Assembly: GCA_012729015.1 (NCBI GenBank)
Contig: JAAYDY010000107.1
Span: 21,346-85,345, forward strand
Direction: 5' to 3'
Source: Phycisphaerae bacterium
GTDB taxonomy: Bacteria; Planctomycetota; Phycisphaerae; FEN-1346; JAACEH01
Length of the DNA stretch: 64,000 nt
This document shows positions 8,891 through 16,469 of this stretch, piece after piece; positions within the stretch are counted from its first letter, which is position 1, and every line of letters starts with the position of its first letter. The position numbers and the translations under genes are program-made. A model generated the notes under the pieces. The model worked only from the letters and a program-made list of their open reading frames with translations. It had not been told where the DNA came from and searched no databases.

Positions 8891-9037
8891 GCCCCAAGCT
8901 CGAAGGCGTACGCGATTGCCCTGCACGATTATGGCGGCGTGCGGCACACTCCAAACCTTGACAGTCGCTTCTCTGGCAGCTATGAATGCGTGTGCCGCTT
9001 CGGCGCACGGGCAAGACGCGACGCGAAGGCCCCCAGG

Positions 9038-10186
9038 ATGCGAGAGGGTCATTTGAAAGAGCTTACGTTCAGCAATGAGGGTGTGCCCGCCGAGTTCCTC
9101 ACCCGCATCGACGAACGCTTCCGGCCAGTCTGGCTGGACAAGCCGCCGGAGTACCAGCGAGCTCTGGCACAGTACTTCCTGCCCCGCAAATCGAAGAAAC
9201 CCATCCTGTGCCCCACCCGGCCGCGCGTGCTGAAGTGGTACTGCCCGTTCGCCCACCAGAAGGCGTTTCCGAGCGGCCATCGGTATTGCATCAACGTGTA
9301 TACCGGCTGCACCCACGCGTGCGAGTACTGCTACGCCGCCTCCTACGAGCCCGCGGCGCCGTCGGTCAAGCGGCAGTTCGCCAGGATGCTGTCGATGGAC
9401 CTGCTGGACCTGGACGCCTGCGACGTACCGCCTGCACCGGTCCATCTCTCCAACAGCACCGACCCCTTTCAGCCATTGGAAGACGAGGCCGGTCACACGC
9501 GGCTAGCCCTTGAGAGCCTGCTCGGGCGACGCCATCGCTTCACCACCGTCGTCATCCTGACCAAGAACCCCAAGCGGATCGTCGATCTTGGCTGTTGCGA
9601 CCTCCTGCGGCGGCTTGGCCGACTCCGGCAAGACCATCCCCGGCGTAATGAGTTCGAGCAAACCGGGCGGCCAGCAGTTCTTGTGGAGGTCAGCCTTGCT
9701 TTCTGGCGCGAGGACGCGCGGCGGCTGTACGACCCAGGCGCACCGTCGGTTGATGATCGCATCGAAGGGCTTCGAGGTTTGCGCGACGCCGGCATCCCCC
9801 TGGTGCTGCGGATTGATCCTCTGTTTCCTCGCGAGCCCCTCGGCAGTCGGGCCGGCATCTACTCCGACTATGGCCTGGTCACTCCCCAGACGCCCGAAGA
9901 CCTGGAGCGACTGGTGTGCCTGGCCCAAGAACTCAGCGTGCAGCACGTCGTCTACTCACCCGCCAAGATCGTTCAACCGCGCGGGCGACAGCTTTCGCCG
10001 GTGATGCAGGCCATGCGAAGGGTCTACCAGAACATCTCCGCTCCTCAGCGACCGGTCTTCCGCGGTGGCAGTTGGCGATTGCCGCCCGATCTCCTGGATG
10101 CCGTCACCTCTCCCCTGAGAGAGATGTGCCGCCGCCACGGCATCCGCGCCAAGTGCTGCATGCAGAACCTGATCGAGACGCCGTGA
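9038..10186 (+). CDS. SPL-family radical SAM protein
   Basis: A 382-aa radical SAM protein of the spore-photoproduct-lyase-like group. The [4Fe-4S]/SAM motif CTHACEYC is at residues 91-98 (Cys91, Cys95, Cys98) within INVYTGCTHACEYCYA. Next come HLSNSTDPFQPLE and ETASLGRRHRFTTVVILTKNP-like strands that build the partial TIM barrel. The C-terminal RAKCCMQN could hold a further cluster or structural cysteines. The family includes genuine photoproduct lyases and many uncharacterised proteins, so the substrate is unknown. Start choice is uncertain: ATG 9038 has only a weak AGG, TTG 9053 has GAGAGGG at good spacing, and GTG 8939 gives 415 aa. It ends 114 bases from the convergent DHH gene. Confidence 0.85.
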   Translation: MREGHLKELTFSNEGVPAEFLTRIDERFRPVWLDKPPEYQRALAQYFLPRKSKKPILCPTRPRVLKWYCPFAHQKAFPSGHRYCINVYTGCTHACEYCYAASYEPAAPSVKRQFARMLSMDLLDLDACDVPPAPVHLSNSTDPFQPLEDEAGHTRLALESLLGRRHRFTTVVILTKNPKRIVDLGCCDLLRRLGRLRQDHPRRNEFEQTGRPAVLVEVSLAFWREDARRLYDPGAPSVDDRIEGLRGLRDAGIPLVLRIDPLFPREPLGSRAGIYSDYGLVTPQTPEDLERLVCLAQELSVQHVVYSPAKIVQPRGRQLSPVMQAMRRVYQNISAPQRPVFRGGSWRLPPDLLDAVTSPLREMCRRHGIRAKCCMQNLIETP

Positions 10187-10300
10187 TGTCGGCGGTCCGT
10201 TGCCCGCGTGTTTCACCCGACAGCGAGACCGCTTGCGCCGGAGCCCCGTTGTGATAGTGGGTTGCATGAACCCCAAGGCCTGACCCGTCCGTACCGGGTG

Positions 10301-11302
10301 CTATGCCAGCCGCGAGGGGGAACGTCCGAGGGCGAGGTGGATGGCGTCGAGCACCTGGCGTCGGGCTTCGGCCATCGGCACACGGAGCCGGCAACCGGCG
10401 GCGCGGGCGTGCCCGCCGCCGCCGAACGCGGCCGCCACCTGCGCGACGTCCACGAGCCGTTTCGAGCGCAGGCTGACGCGAATGCCGCCGTCGGGCTCCT
10501 CGACGAACAGCAGCCCGACGATCACGCCGGCGGTCCGCTGGCACTCGTCGATGATGTTCTCGGTATCGGCGGCCACGGCTCCGCTGCGGGCGAACATCTC
10601 GGGCGTCAGCCAGAACCAGGCCACGTCGCCTTCCGGGTTCGTCGTCAGCGTGGCCAGGGCCTCGCGAATCAGGGCCATCTTGGCGGGGGATTCGCTCTGG
10701 AAGAGTTCCTCGTAGATCGGCGCCGGCTCGACGCCGAGGTCCATGAGCCGCGCCGCCATGCGGAACACTTCGGGCGTCACGTTGGAGAACCGCAGCCAAC
10801 CCGTATCGCTGACGAGCGAGACGAAGAGTGCCTTGGCCATGGTCGGCGTGATGAGCGCGTCATGGCATTCCAGGAGCCGCAGGACAATCTGGCCTGCCGC
10901 CGCGGCGGCCTCGTCCACCAGTTCCTGGTGCTTCAGGGCGTCGCGGGTCTTGTGATGATCGATGACCAGGAGCCGCCCTTCGTGCCGCTCGATCAGATCG
11001 CGCAGGCCGTTGAGTTGCCCCCACGTGCAGGTGTCCACCACGAGCACCAGGTCCCACTGCCCCCCGACGGCCTCGGCGGTCGTCGTTCGGCCAAGGACCT
11101 CGAACTGGTCGAATCCGGGAATGCATCGATACTTCAGCCCCGGCTCGCTGGGCAGGACGACGCGCACGGTCTTGCCCTGTCGCCGCATATGCTCGGCCAG
11201 AGCGGCCAGCGAGCCCATGCCGTCGCCGTCGGGCTTGACGTGGGTGGTCATAAGGATGCGTTGCGCTTCGCCGATCATCCGCCAGGCGCGATCGTAGGGC
11301 AT
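10301..11302 (-). CDS. DHH/DHHA1 phosphoesterase (NrnA-like nanoRNase / pAp phosphatase)
   Basis: A 333-aa cytoplasmic phosphoesterase. Motif I THVKPDGDGMGS (residues 20-31) and the DHH motif LVIDHHKTRD provide the Mn-binding Asp/His set, and the C-terminal DHHA1 signature FGGGGHARAAG is intact. By family this enzyme degrades nanoRNA and/or dephosphorylates 3'-phosphoadenosine 5'-phosphate (pAp); sequence alone does not separate these or cyclic-dinucleotide roles. GGAGAGG precedes the ATG. It is the last gene of a minus-strand run after the ferredoxin and Nfu genes (105-base gap). If it acts on pAp, the association with sulfur metabolism would fit the sulfatases and Fe-S genes nearby, but that is inference. 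Confidence 0.88.
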   Translation of the reverse strand: MPYDRAWRMIGEAQRILMTTHVKPDGDGMGSLAALAEHMRRQGKTVRVVLPSEPGLKYRCIPGFDQFEVLGRTTTAEAVGGQWDLVLVVDTCTWGQLNGLRDLIERHEGRLLVIDHHKTRDALKHQELVDEAAAAAGQIVLRLLECHDALITPTMAKALFVSLVSDTGWLRFSNVTPEVFRMAARLMDLGVEPAPIYEELFQSESPAKMALIREALATLTTNPEGDVAWFWLTPEMFARSGAVAADTENIIDECQRTAGVIVGLLFVEEPDGGIRVSLRSKRLVDVAQVAAAFGGGGHARAAGCRLRVPMAEARRQVLDAIHLALGRSPSRLA

Positions 11303-11407
11303 GGGAGCCTCTCCGGGTTGCCGCCCGGGGCCGATGGTCCCGCGCGGCGCAAAATCGGGGCCCGACGTTCTGCGCCGGGCCCTCGCGTCAACTCATCACA
11401 CGGCCGC

Positions 11408-11581
11408 TCAGGCGCCGGGCTTGATGCACTCGACCGGGCACACCTCGGCGCACGCGCCGCACTCGGTGCACTTCTCGGGGTCGATCACGTACTTGTCCGG
11501 GCCCTGGCTGATGGCTTCCACCGGGCACTCCGGTTCGCACGTTCCGCAACTGACGCAATCGTCGCCAATGACGTATGCCAC
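11408..11581 (-). CDS. 2x[4Fe-4S] ferredoxin (57 aa)
   Basis: A small gene starting with GTG, preceded by AAAGGAG at eight bases. The protein has two textbook cluster motifs: CVSCGTCEPECP at the N-terminus and CTECGACAEVCP at the C-terminus, each CxxCxxCxxxCP. The length matches clostridial-type 2[4Fe-4S] ferredoxins, small cytoplasmic electron carriers. A six-residue linker region QGPDKYVI separates the two halves. It lies 53 bases after the Nfu-type gene in the same direction, which suggests joint expression of a cluster scaffold and its client. The electron partner is not identifiable, though the radical SAM enzyme across the convergent junction is one candidate. Confidence 0.95.
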   Translation of the reverse strand: MAYVIGDDCVSCGTCEPECPVEAISQGPDKYVIDPEKCTECGACAEVCPVECIKPGA

Positions 11582-11634
11582 GAAAGTCTCCTTTCCGATT
11601 CGGGGTTCTCACCCATCCACACAAAAAAGACCGG

Positions 11635-11859
11635 TTATCCTACGTTGACCACTTGTTTGACGCCCGGGACAACTTCCTTCAGCTTCCGCTCGACGCCCAT
11701 CTGGAGGGTCATCTTGGCCCCCGGGCAGCCGGCACAGGCCCCGCGCAGACGCACCTTCACGATGCCGTCCTGCCCCACGTCGACCAGTTCGATGTCGCCG
11801 CCGTCGGCCTGTAGATACGGGCGGATTTCGTCGATGACGGCCTGAACTTGCTCTTTCAT
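11635..11859 (-). CDS. Nfu-type Fe-S cluster scaffold (NifU C-terminal domain, 74 aa)
   Basis: A 74-aa single-domain protein: [20 protein letters not shown], then GDIELVDV, and the cluster-binding loop [18 protein letters not shown], whose CxxC is the signature of NifU/Nfu C-terminal domains. It would assemble or carry a [4Fe-4S] cluster as a dimer in the cytoplasm. AGGAG lies seven bases before the ATG at 11859; the long in-frame extension upstream crosses the palindromic repeats and is not coding. A TATAAT box at 11930-11935 gives a leader of about 64 nt. It is the first gene of Nfu-ferredoxin-DHH. Confidence 0.93.
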   Translation of the reverse strand: MKEQVQAVIDEIRPYLQADGGDIELVDVGQDGIVKVRLRGACAGCPGAKMTLQMGVERKLKEVVPGVKQVVNVG

Positions 11860-11929
11860 CAGAGTCTCCTGTCTATCCCTGCTCGGCGGACGACCAGACG
11901 AAGTCCGCCAGTCGAACTCAACGCACCGT

Positions 11930-11935
11930 ATTATA
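11930..11935 (-). promoter_or_regulatory. -10 box of the Nfu-ferredoxin transcript
   Basis: The minus strand reads TATAAT, with TGGACT (four of six -35 matches) 16 bases upstream. The predicted start is near 11923, about 64 nt before the Nfu ATG. Confidence 0.5.
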
Positions 11936-12022
11936 CGGCCGCGCCGCCGGAAGTCCACCCCCCGCCCGCCTCGATTTCGATCCTTCTCCAGACCGCTGGT
12001 ACTCGAAGCCTTCCCACCATGG

Positions 12023-12124
12023 CACGGGCAGGATGCCCGTGAGTCGCAGGGCCATCCTGGCCCTGCACAACGCAGTCCATCCACGGGCAAGATGCCCGTG
12101 GGACGCATGGGCAGGATGCCCATG
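12023..12124. repeat. cluster of four short palindromes
   Basis: Four palindromic units lie within 102 bases between the Nfu promoter and ribF: CACGGGCAGGATGCCCGTG (12023-12041), a GCAGGGCC/GGCCCTGC unit (12046-12066), CACGGGCAAGATGCCCGTG (12082-12100) and CATGGGCAGGATGCCCATG (12106-12124). The third unit occurs again, base for base, at 57252-57270. Each can form an eight-base stem with a three-base centre. They resemble REP-type extragenic palindromes and sit between two co-directional genes, where they could act as a terminator or mRNA stabiliser. Confidence 0.85.
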
Positions 12125-12145
12125 CCACGATGCAGGGTTGCGGGA

Positions 12146-13078
12146 CTAGATCGCCTGCCCCAGCACGGCATGCACGGCGCGGCAATCGTCGCCAATCTGG
12201 CGGCTCAGCGCGCGGCCGTCGGTGAACGTCCGCTGCTCCCGCAGGCGGGCGACGAACTGCAACCGCACCTCCTGATCGTATGCCTGCCCCTCGAAGTCCA
12301 GAAGAAACGCCTCGACCACCGACCGGTCAAGGTCGTGAAACGTCGGTGCGCGACCGACGCTGATCGCCGCGGCAAACGTTCCCGACGGGAGCACCGCGCG
12401 GCCGGCATAGACTCCGTCGCCGGGAACCAGGAAATCTCCGCCGGCAATGTTGATGGTCGGGTAGCCCAGACCGCGGCCACGACCGTGACCGTGGGCCACG
12501 ACGCCGTCGAACTCGAACGGGCGGCCGAGCATCTTCATCGCGTCGCCGACGGCGCCGGCGCGCACCGCCTCGCGAATGCGCGTGCTGCTGATGGGCCTGT
12601 CACCGAACGTAACCGCCTCCGCAATGCGCACCGAAAACCCGTGTTCGGCTCCCATGCGGCGGAGCATCGCCTCGTCGCCGCGCTGTCGGCAACCGAAACG
12701 GAAATCGTGCCCCTCGACGATCAAGGCGGCGCCTATCCCGTCCACGATCACGCGTCGCACGAACGTCTCAGCATCGAGGCCGAGAATCTCGTGTCCGTCC
12801 TGTGGACAGACGACGACATCAATGCCCGCCCCCTCGAGCAGATCGAGTTTCTGCCGAAAACCGAGAATCCGAGGCGGGGCCTTCTCGGGATGCAGGATGG
12901 CGGCCGGATGGGGCTCGAACGTGAACACCGCCGCGGGCGCCCCGGCGTCCCGTGCCGCCGCAACGGCCTCAGACAGAATGCGCCTGTGCCCCAGGTGCAC
13001 GCCGTCGAAGTTGCCCACCGCCAGGGCGGCGCCGGCGTACTGCCCACGAAGAAGATTGCAGTCTCGAATCAGTTCCAT
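12146..13078 (-). CDS. ribF: bifunctional riboflavin kinase / FAD synthetase RibF
   Basis: A 310-aa cytoplasmic enzyme making FMN and then FAD from riboflavin. The N-terminal nucleotidyltransferase domain has [16 protein letters not shown] (residues about 19-34), [16 protein letters not shown] and the [10 protein letters not shown] motif near 155-165. The C-terminal flavokinase domain starts near 182 with [12 protein letters not shown], containing the GYPTxN phosphate-binding motif, and continues through GVYAGRAV and [10 protein letters not shown]. The length is typical. The ATG at 13078 has only a weak ribosome site, and an open extension upstream exists, but homology begins at MELIRDC. It precedes the palindrome cluster and follows the sugar epimerase gene by 142 bases. 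Confidence 0.95.
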   Translation of the reverse strand: MELIRDCNLLRGQYAGAALAVGNFDGVHLGHRRILSEAVAAARDAGAPAAVFTFEPHPAAILHPEKAPPRILGFRQKLDLLEGAGIDVVVCPQDGHEILGLDAETFVRRVIVDGIGAALIVEGHDFRFGCRQRGDEAMLRRMGAEHGFSVRIAEAVTFGDRPISSTRIREAVRAGAVGDAMKMLGRPFEFDGVVAHGHGRGRGLGYPTINIAGGDFLVPGDGVYAGRAVLPSGTFAAAISVGRAPTFHDLDRSVVEAFLLDFEGQAYDQEVRLQFVARLREQRTFTDGRALSRQIGDDCRAVHAVLGQAI

Positions 13079-13220
13079 GGAGAGATCACGCCGGCCGGGC
13101 GCCGGACAACGGACCGCCGGGTCCGGCCCAGGAACGGCCGCGCGGCGTCCCACGGTCCCGGCAACACGTGCGGGCCGCAACGGCGGCACCCTGCCCCTGC
13201 GGCCCGCCGATCTGCCAACA

Positions 13221-14129
13221 TCACACCTTGGCCCACGCTTCGTTCATGGCGCGTTTGGCATTGGCCAGGACAATCTCGCTGTTCTCGCCCGGCAGGGGCT
13301 TCACCTCGAACGAGACGACCGGCTGCTTGCCCTCGCCCAGGAAGCCGATCTCGAAGAGCATTCGCAGCCACTCGGTCAGTTCCTTCACGCCGTTGGGGCT
13401 GCCGGGCAGACCGAACCGCGGGTGCTGGTCGCCCCAGGCCGGATTGTTCTTGTCGGCCGTGTAGCAGTTGCCCAAGTGAGCGTGGACCAGGTAGTCCTTC
13501 ACGGGCCTCAACGCCTCGGCCGGGCCTTCGCCCAGGAGCGGCGCGTGAGACAGGTCCACCATGAGGCCGAAGTTCTCACGGTCCACTTGCTGGGCAAGTT
13601 TCGCGGCCTGCTTGCTCTTGCCGACCAGGGCGCACTTGTCCACGTCGGTGTCGAACGTCTCGAGCGTGATGCCGAGTTTCTTCCTGGCAGCCGCATCGCA
13701 AAGCTCCTGGAGGCTTTTGACGCAGGCCTTCCAGGCGTCGTCAAACGTCGCGCCCTCTTCCAGCCTGCCGGCCAGGAACGCCATGCGATCCGAGCCCATT
13801 TCCTGGCACAGATCCAGTTCCTTCGTCAGCACCGAAACGGCCTCTTCGCGCTTCGCGCCGTCCACGCTGTTGATGTTCAGCTTGCCGCCGAGGACCACGG
13901 GCTGTGCCGCATGGCACACGGTCATGCCCGACTGGTCGAGCATGGCCTTCGCCTTGCGACGAGTCTCGACGTCCAGAATCCGCATCAGCTCGATGGCTGT
14001 AAAATACTCGTCCTTGCAGGAGGCCTCGACGCTCTCCAGGACCACCTTGTTGTCCTGCTTCATTGCAGCCGGGTAGGCCATGAAGTGGACAAATCCCATC
14101 TTCAGGTACTTGTACATGGACTCTTGCAT
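13221..14129 (-). CDS. TIM-barrel sugar phosphate isomerase/epimerase-like protein
   Basis: A 302-aa protein of the xylose-isomerase-like TIM-barrel superfamily. Typical pieces are GMTVCHAAQPVVLGG near the N-terminus, GSDRMAFLAG in the middle, GITLETFDTDVDK and FGLMVDLSHAPLLGE (metal-ligand strands with Glu and Asp/His), then VHAHLGNCY and a terminal VVSFEVKPLPGE. Members isomerise or epimerise ketoses or inositol derivatives with a divalent metal. The exact substrate is not readable. GGAAGGGA lies upstream of the ATG at 14129. There is no signal peptide. It fits the sugar-catabolic theme of the window and is divergent from the TPR membrane protein (180-base gap). Confidence 0.8.
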   Translation of the reverse strand: MQESMYKYLKMGFVHFMAYPAAMKQDNKVVLESVEASCKDEYFTAIELMRILDVETRRKAKAMLDQSGMTVCHAAQPVVLGGKLNINSVDGAKREEAVSVLTKELDLCQEMGSDRMAFLAGRLEEGATFDDAWKACVKSLQELCDAAARKKLGITLETFDTDVDKCALVGKSKQAAKLAQQVDRENFGLMVDLSHAPLLGEGPAEALRPVKDYLVHAHLGNCYTADKNNPAWGDQHPRFGLPGSPNGVKELTEWLRMLFEIGFLGEGKQPVVSFEVKPLPGENSEIVLANAKRAMNEAWAKV

Positions 14130-14274
14130 GATGGTGTTTCCCTTCCTCTCGACAGAAGACCAAAACGAATGCAACGGGGTCGCCTCATGAGTCGATCAGT
14201 GTACCACGCTCCCCCGCCCCCTGCAACCGTCGTGGCCCGGCTTTTCTCGCCTCGTCACCTCGGCGGGACGCGCC

Positions 14275-14303
14275 TTGCCGTCGCGGGAGCCGTCGGCTAT
14301 AAC
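14275..14303 (+). promoter_or_regulatory. promoter abutting the TPR membrane protein start
   Basis: TTGCCG (14275-14280), a 17-base spacer and TATAAC (14298-14303) make a good sigma-70 promoter. The first in-frame ATG (14304) touches the -10 box and the second (14310) coincides with the expected transcription start, so a leaderless mRNA starting at 14310 is likely. Confidence 0.55.
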
Positions 14304-14309
14304 ATGGTC

Positions 14310-16184
14310 ATGTCGCCCCCAAGCGCAAAACGTCGCAACGGTCGCAGGAACGCCGCGGCCGCCGCGCGCCCTGCCGTCGACCCCCCAACCAGCGGCGACG
14401 AAGTTCCTCTGTGGCGCCTCCGGCTGGCTTCCTGCCTGCTGGCCATCGCGGTCTTCGGCCTCTACAGCCGTTCGCTCGGCAACCGGTTCCTGAACTGGGA
14501 CGACAACAAGTACGTCTACGCCAATGTGAATATACAGCACGGCCTCACCGCCGACAGCGTCCGCTGGGCCTTCTCGCCCACGTGGTACGCCAGCAACTAC
14601 CATCCCCTGACCTGGCTCAGTCACGCCCTGGACATCGAGTGGTTCGGCCTCGATGCTCCGTGGGGACACCATCTGACCAGCATCCTGCTGCACGCGGCCA
14701 ACACGGCGCTGGTGGCGATTGTTCTGTGCCGCCTCACGGGCCGCCTCTGGCCGAGCGTCATCGTGGCCGCCCTGTTCGGCCTTCACCCGGTTCACGTCGA
14801 AAGCGTTGCCTGGGTCAGCGAACGCAAGGACGTGCTGAGCACGCTGTTCATGCTGCTCTGCCTCTGGGCCTACGTCGCCTATGTGCGTCGCCCGCGCCCG
14901 TGGCGCTATGCCCTGGTGGCGGTGGCGCTCGTGCTGTCGCTGCTGGCCAAGCCCATGGCCGTCACGCTGCCGGCGGTGTTGCTGCTGCTGGACTTCTGGC
15001 CGCTGAGGCGGCTGAGCCTGAAGACCGTCGCAGAGAAGCTGCCGCTGGCGGCGATCGTGGCCATCTCGTCCGTCGTAACGTTCTGGGCCCAGGATCGTGG
15101 CGGCGCGACGCGCGACCTGGAGACCCTCGGCCTCGCGACGCGCGCTGGCCACGCCGTGTGCGCCTATGCCATGTACCTGGTCAAGACGTTCGCTCCGTGG
15201 CCGGGGTCGTTGGTCCCCTACTATCCCCTGCCCGACCGCGGTGGCGACGCCGTGACGAACGCCTCGCTTGTCGTGGCCGCCATGGTTCTGCTCGGACTGA
15301 CGGTCCTGGTCGCAGTCCAGCGGCATCGCCGCCCCTGCATGGCCGTCGGGTGGCTTCTCTACGTCGGGATGCTCGTGCCTGTCATCGGCCTCGTGCAGGT
15401 GGGCACGCAGATCATGGCCGACCGCTATCTCTATGTGCCCGCGGTGGGCCTGTTCATCGCCATGGTCTGGCTTGCAGCCGAGTTCGTGTCGTCGCGGCCG
15501 CGGCTCGTTCCGGCGGCCGTGGCTGCGACGGTGGCCGTCCTGGCGACACTGAGTTGGCTGACATGGCAGCAACAGCGGTACTGGGCCGACTCCGAGACGT
15601 TCTGGACCTATGTCGTCGGTCGCTACCCCGAGAGTCCGCAGGCCCTGAACCAGTTGGGCCGCGTCCACACGGATGCCGGGCGGCGGCAGGAAGCCATCGA
15701 GTGCTACCGCCGCGCGGTCGAGGCGGCAGCCAGGCAGGCCAAGCCGGGACAACGGGCCGAGCACGTCGGCGCGCGGACGAACCTCGGAAACCGGTACCTG
15801 GAGATGGGGCAGCTTGACGAAGCCATGAAGCATTACCAGCTCGCGCTGCGGGCGAACCCCGACTACGGGCTGGCCCACAACGGCGTCGGGGCCGTGCTGT
15901 TCGAGCAGGGGCGACGCAGCGAGGCGCTCGTCCATCTGCGACGAGCCGCCCAGTTGATGCCGGACCATGCACCGTGCCACAGGAACCTTGCCGCCGCCCT
16001 CCTGAGCCAACCGCAGTCGGAGGCCGAAGTGAACGAGGCCGTCGAGCACCTGAAGACGGCCATACACCTCGCGCCGCGGAACCCGGACCCCTATCAGCTC
16101 ATGGCAGAGGCATTGGCGCGAAAAGGCGATACGGCGGCAGCCCGCCGCTACGTCGAGATGTACCGCCGGCTGTCAGGCGAGTGA
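14310..16184 (+). CDS. multi-pass membrane protein with PMT-like N-terminus and TPR repeats
   Basis: A 624-aa protein. A basic cytoplasmic N-terminus (KRRNGRRN) precedes about ten membrane segments between residues ~35 and ~420. The first periplasmic loop has NRFLNWDDNKYVYAN, with the acidic pair seen in GT-C / PMT-type glycosyltransferases and repeated in this planctomycete/verrucomicrobial family. GLHPVHVESVAWVSERKD is another family hallmark. The C-terminus (about 430-620) contains TPR helices such as ALNQLGRVHTDAGRRQEAIE and AHNGVGAVLFEQGRRSEALV. Transfer of a lipid-linked sugar to protein or glycan is the likely role but is unproven. There is no Shine-Dalgarno; the start is set by the adjoining promoter. 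A hairpin at 16231-16258 follows the stop. Confidence 0.82.
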   Translation: MSPPSAKRRNGRRNAAAAARPAVDPPTSGDEVPLWRLRLASCLLAIAVFGLYSRSLGNRFLNWDDNKYVYANVNIQHGLTADSVRWAFSPTWYASNYHPLTWLSHALDIEWFGLDAPWGHHLTSILLHAANTALVAIVLCRLTGRLWPSVIVAALFGLHPVHVESVAWVSERKDVLSTLFMLLCLWAYVAYVRRPRPWRYALVAVALVLSLLAKPMAVTLPAVLLLLDFWPLRRLSLKTVAEKLPLAAIVAISSVVTFWAQDRGGATRDLETLGLATRAGHAVCAYAMYLVKTFAPWPGSLVPYYPLPDRGGDAVTNASLVVAAMVLLGLTVLVAVQRHRRPCMAVGWLLYVGMLVPVIGLVQVGTQIMADRYLYVPAVGLFIAMVWLAAEFVSSRPRLVPAAVAATVAVLATLSWLTWQQQRYWADSETFWTYVVGRYPESPQALNQLGRVHTDAGRRQEAIECYRRAVEAAARQAKPGQRAEHVGARTNLGNRYLEMGQLDEAMKHYQLALRANPDYGLAHNGVGAVLFEQGRRSEALVHLRRAAQLMPDHAPCHRNLAAALLSQPQSEAEVNEAVEHLKTAIHLAPRNPDPYQLMAEALARKGDTAAARRYVEMYRRLSGE

Positions 16185-16230
16185 GAAGGCCAGACGGATT
16201 CAGCGGCGACAAGCCCAGGCGCAGAAACCA

Positions 16231-16258
16231 GCCCCACAGCCCGGTCGGACCGTGGGGC
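16231..16258 (+). terminator. terminator hairpin after the TPR membrane protein
   Basis: A GCCCCAC/GTGGGGC stem with an inner CGGTC/GACCG-like extension is followed by acGTTTGTT. It lies 46 bases after the stop codon and just before the convergent tRNA-Cys. Confidence 0.6.
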
Positions 16259-16270
16259 ACGTTTGTTCCA

Positions 16271-16346
16271 TGGAGGCGGCAGTGGGATTCGAACCCACGG
16301 TAACGGATTTGCAGTCCGTCGCCTTGGTCCTCTTGGCTATGCCGCC
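16271..16346 (-). tRNA. tRNA-Cys (GCA), CCA encoded
   Basis: Acceptor GGCGGCA pairs with TGCCGCC, the discriminator is U as expected for tRNA-Cys, and CCA is encoded. The anticodon loop ACTGCAA gives GCA. The T-arm GTGGG-TTCGAAT-CCCAC is perfect. It is convergent with the TPR membrane gene and divided from it by the hairpin at 16231-16258. Confidence 0.96.
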
Positions 16347-16469
16347 ACAGAGCCCGCACAACAACACAGGCACTTCCTGAAGTCTAGCAGCATGCCCGAC
16401 CGAGTCAAGGCGCGTGGCGCCACGGCGTGATGCCGTGACGTTGCGTGCAAGGGGCGCCGATGAGGCCCC

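Noticed and set aside
11388..11624. 78-codon frame over the ferredoxin gene
   Set aside because: It is in another frame; the real ferredoxin frame has eight cluster cysteines in correct spacing.
10208..11845. 545-codon plus-strand frame over the DHH, ferredoxin and Nfu genes
   Set aside because: It is antisense to three genes with intact catalytic or cluster motifs; its composition is that of a shadow frame.
12092..13564. 490-codon plus-strand frame across ribF
   Set aside because: RibF motifs on the minus strand are unambiguous and the plus-strand frame has no recognisable feature.
12576..14303. N-terminal extension of the TPR membrane protein to 12576
   Set aside because: It would overlap ribF and the epimerase on the other strand, has shadow-like composition, and crosses the promoter at 14275-14303.
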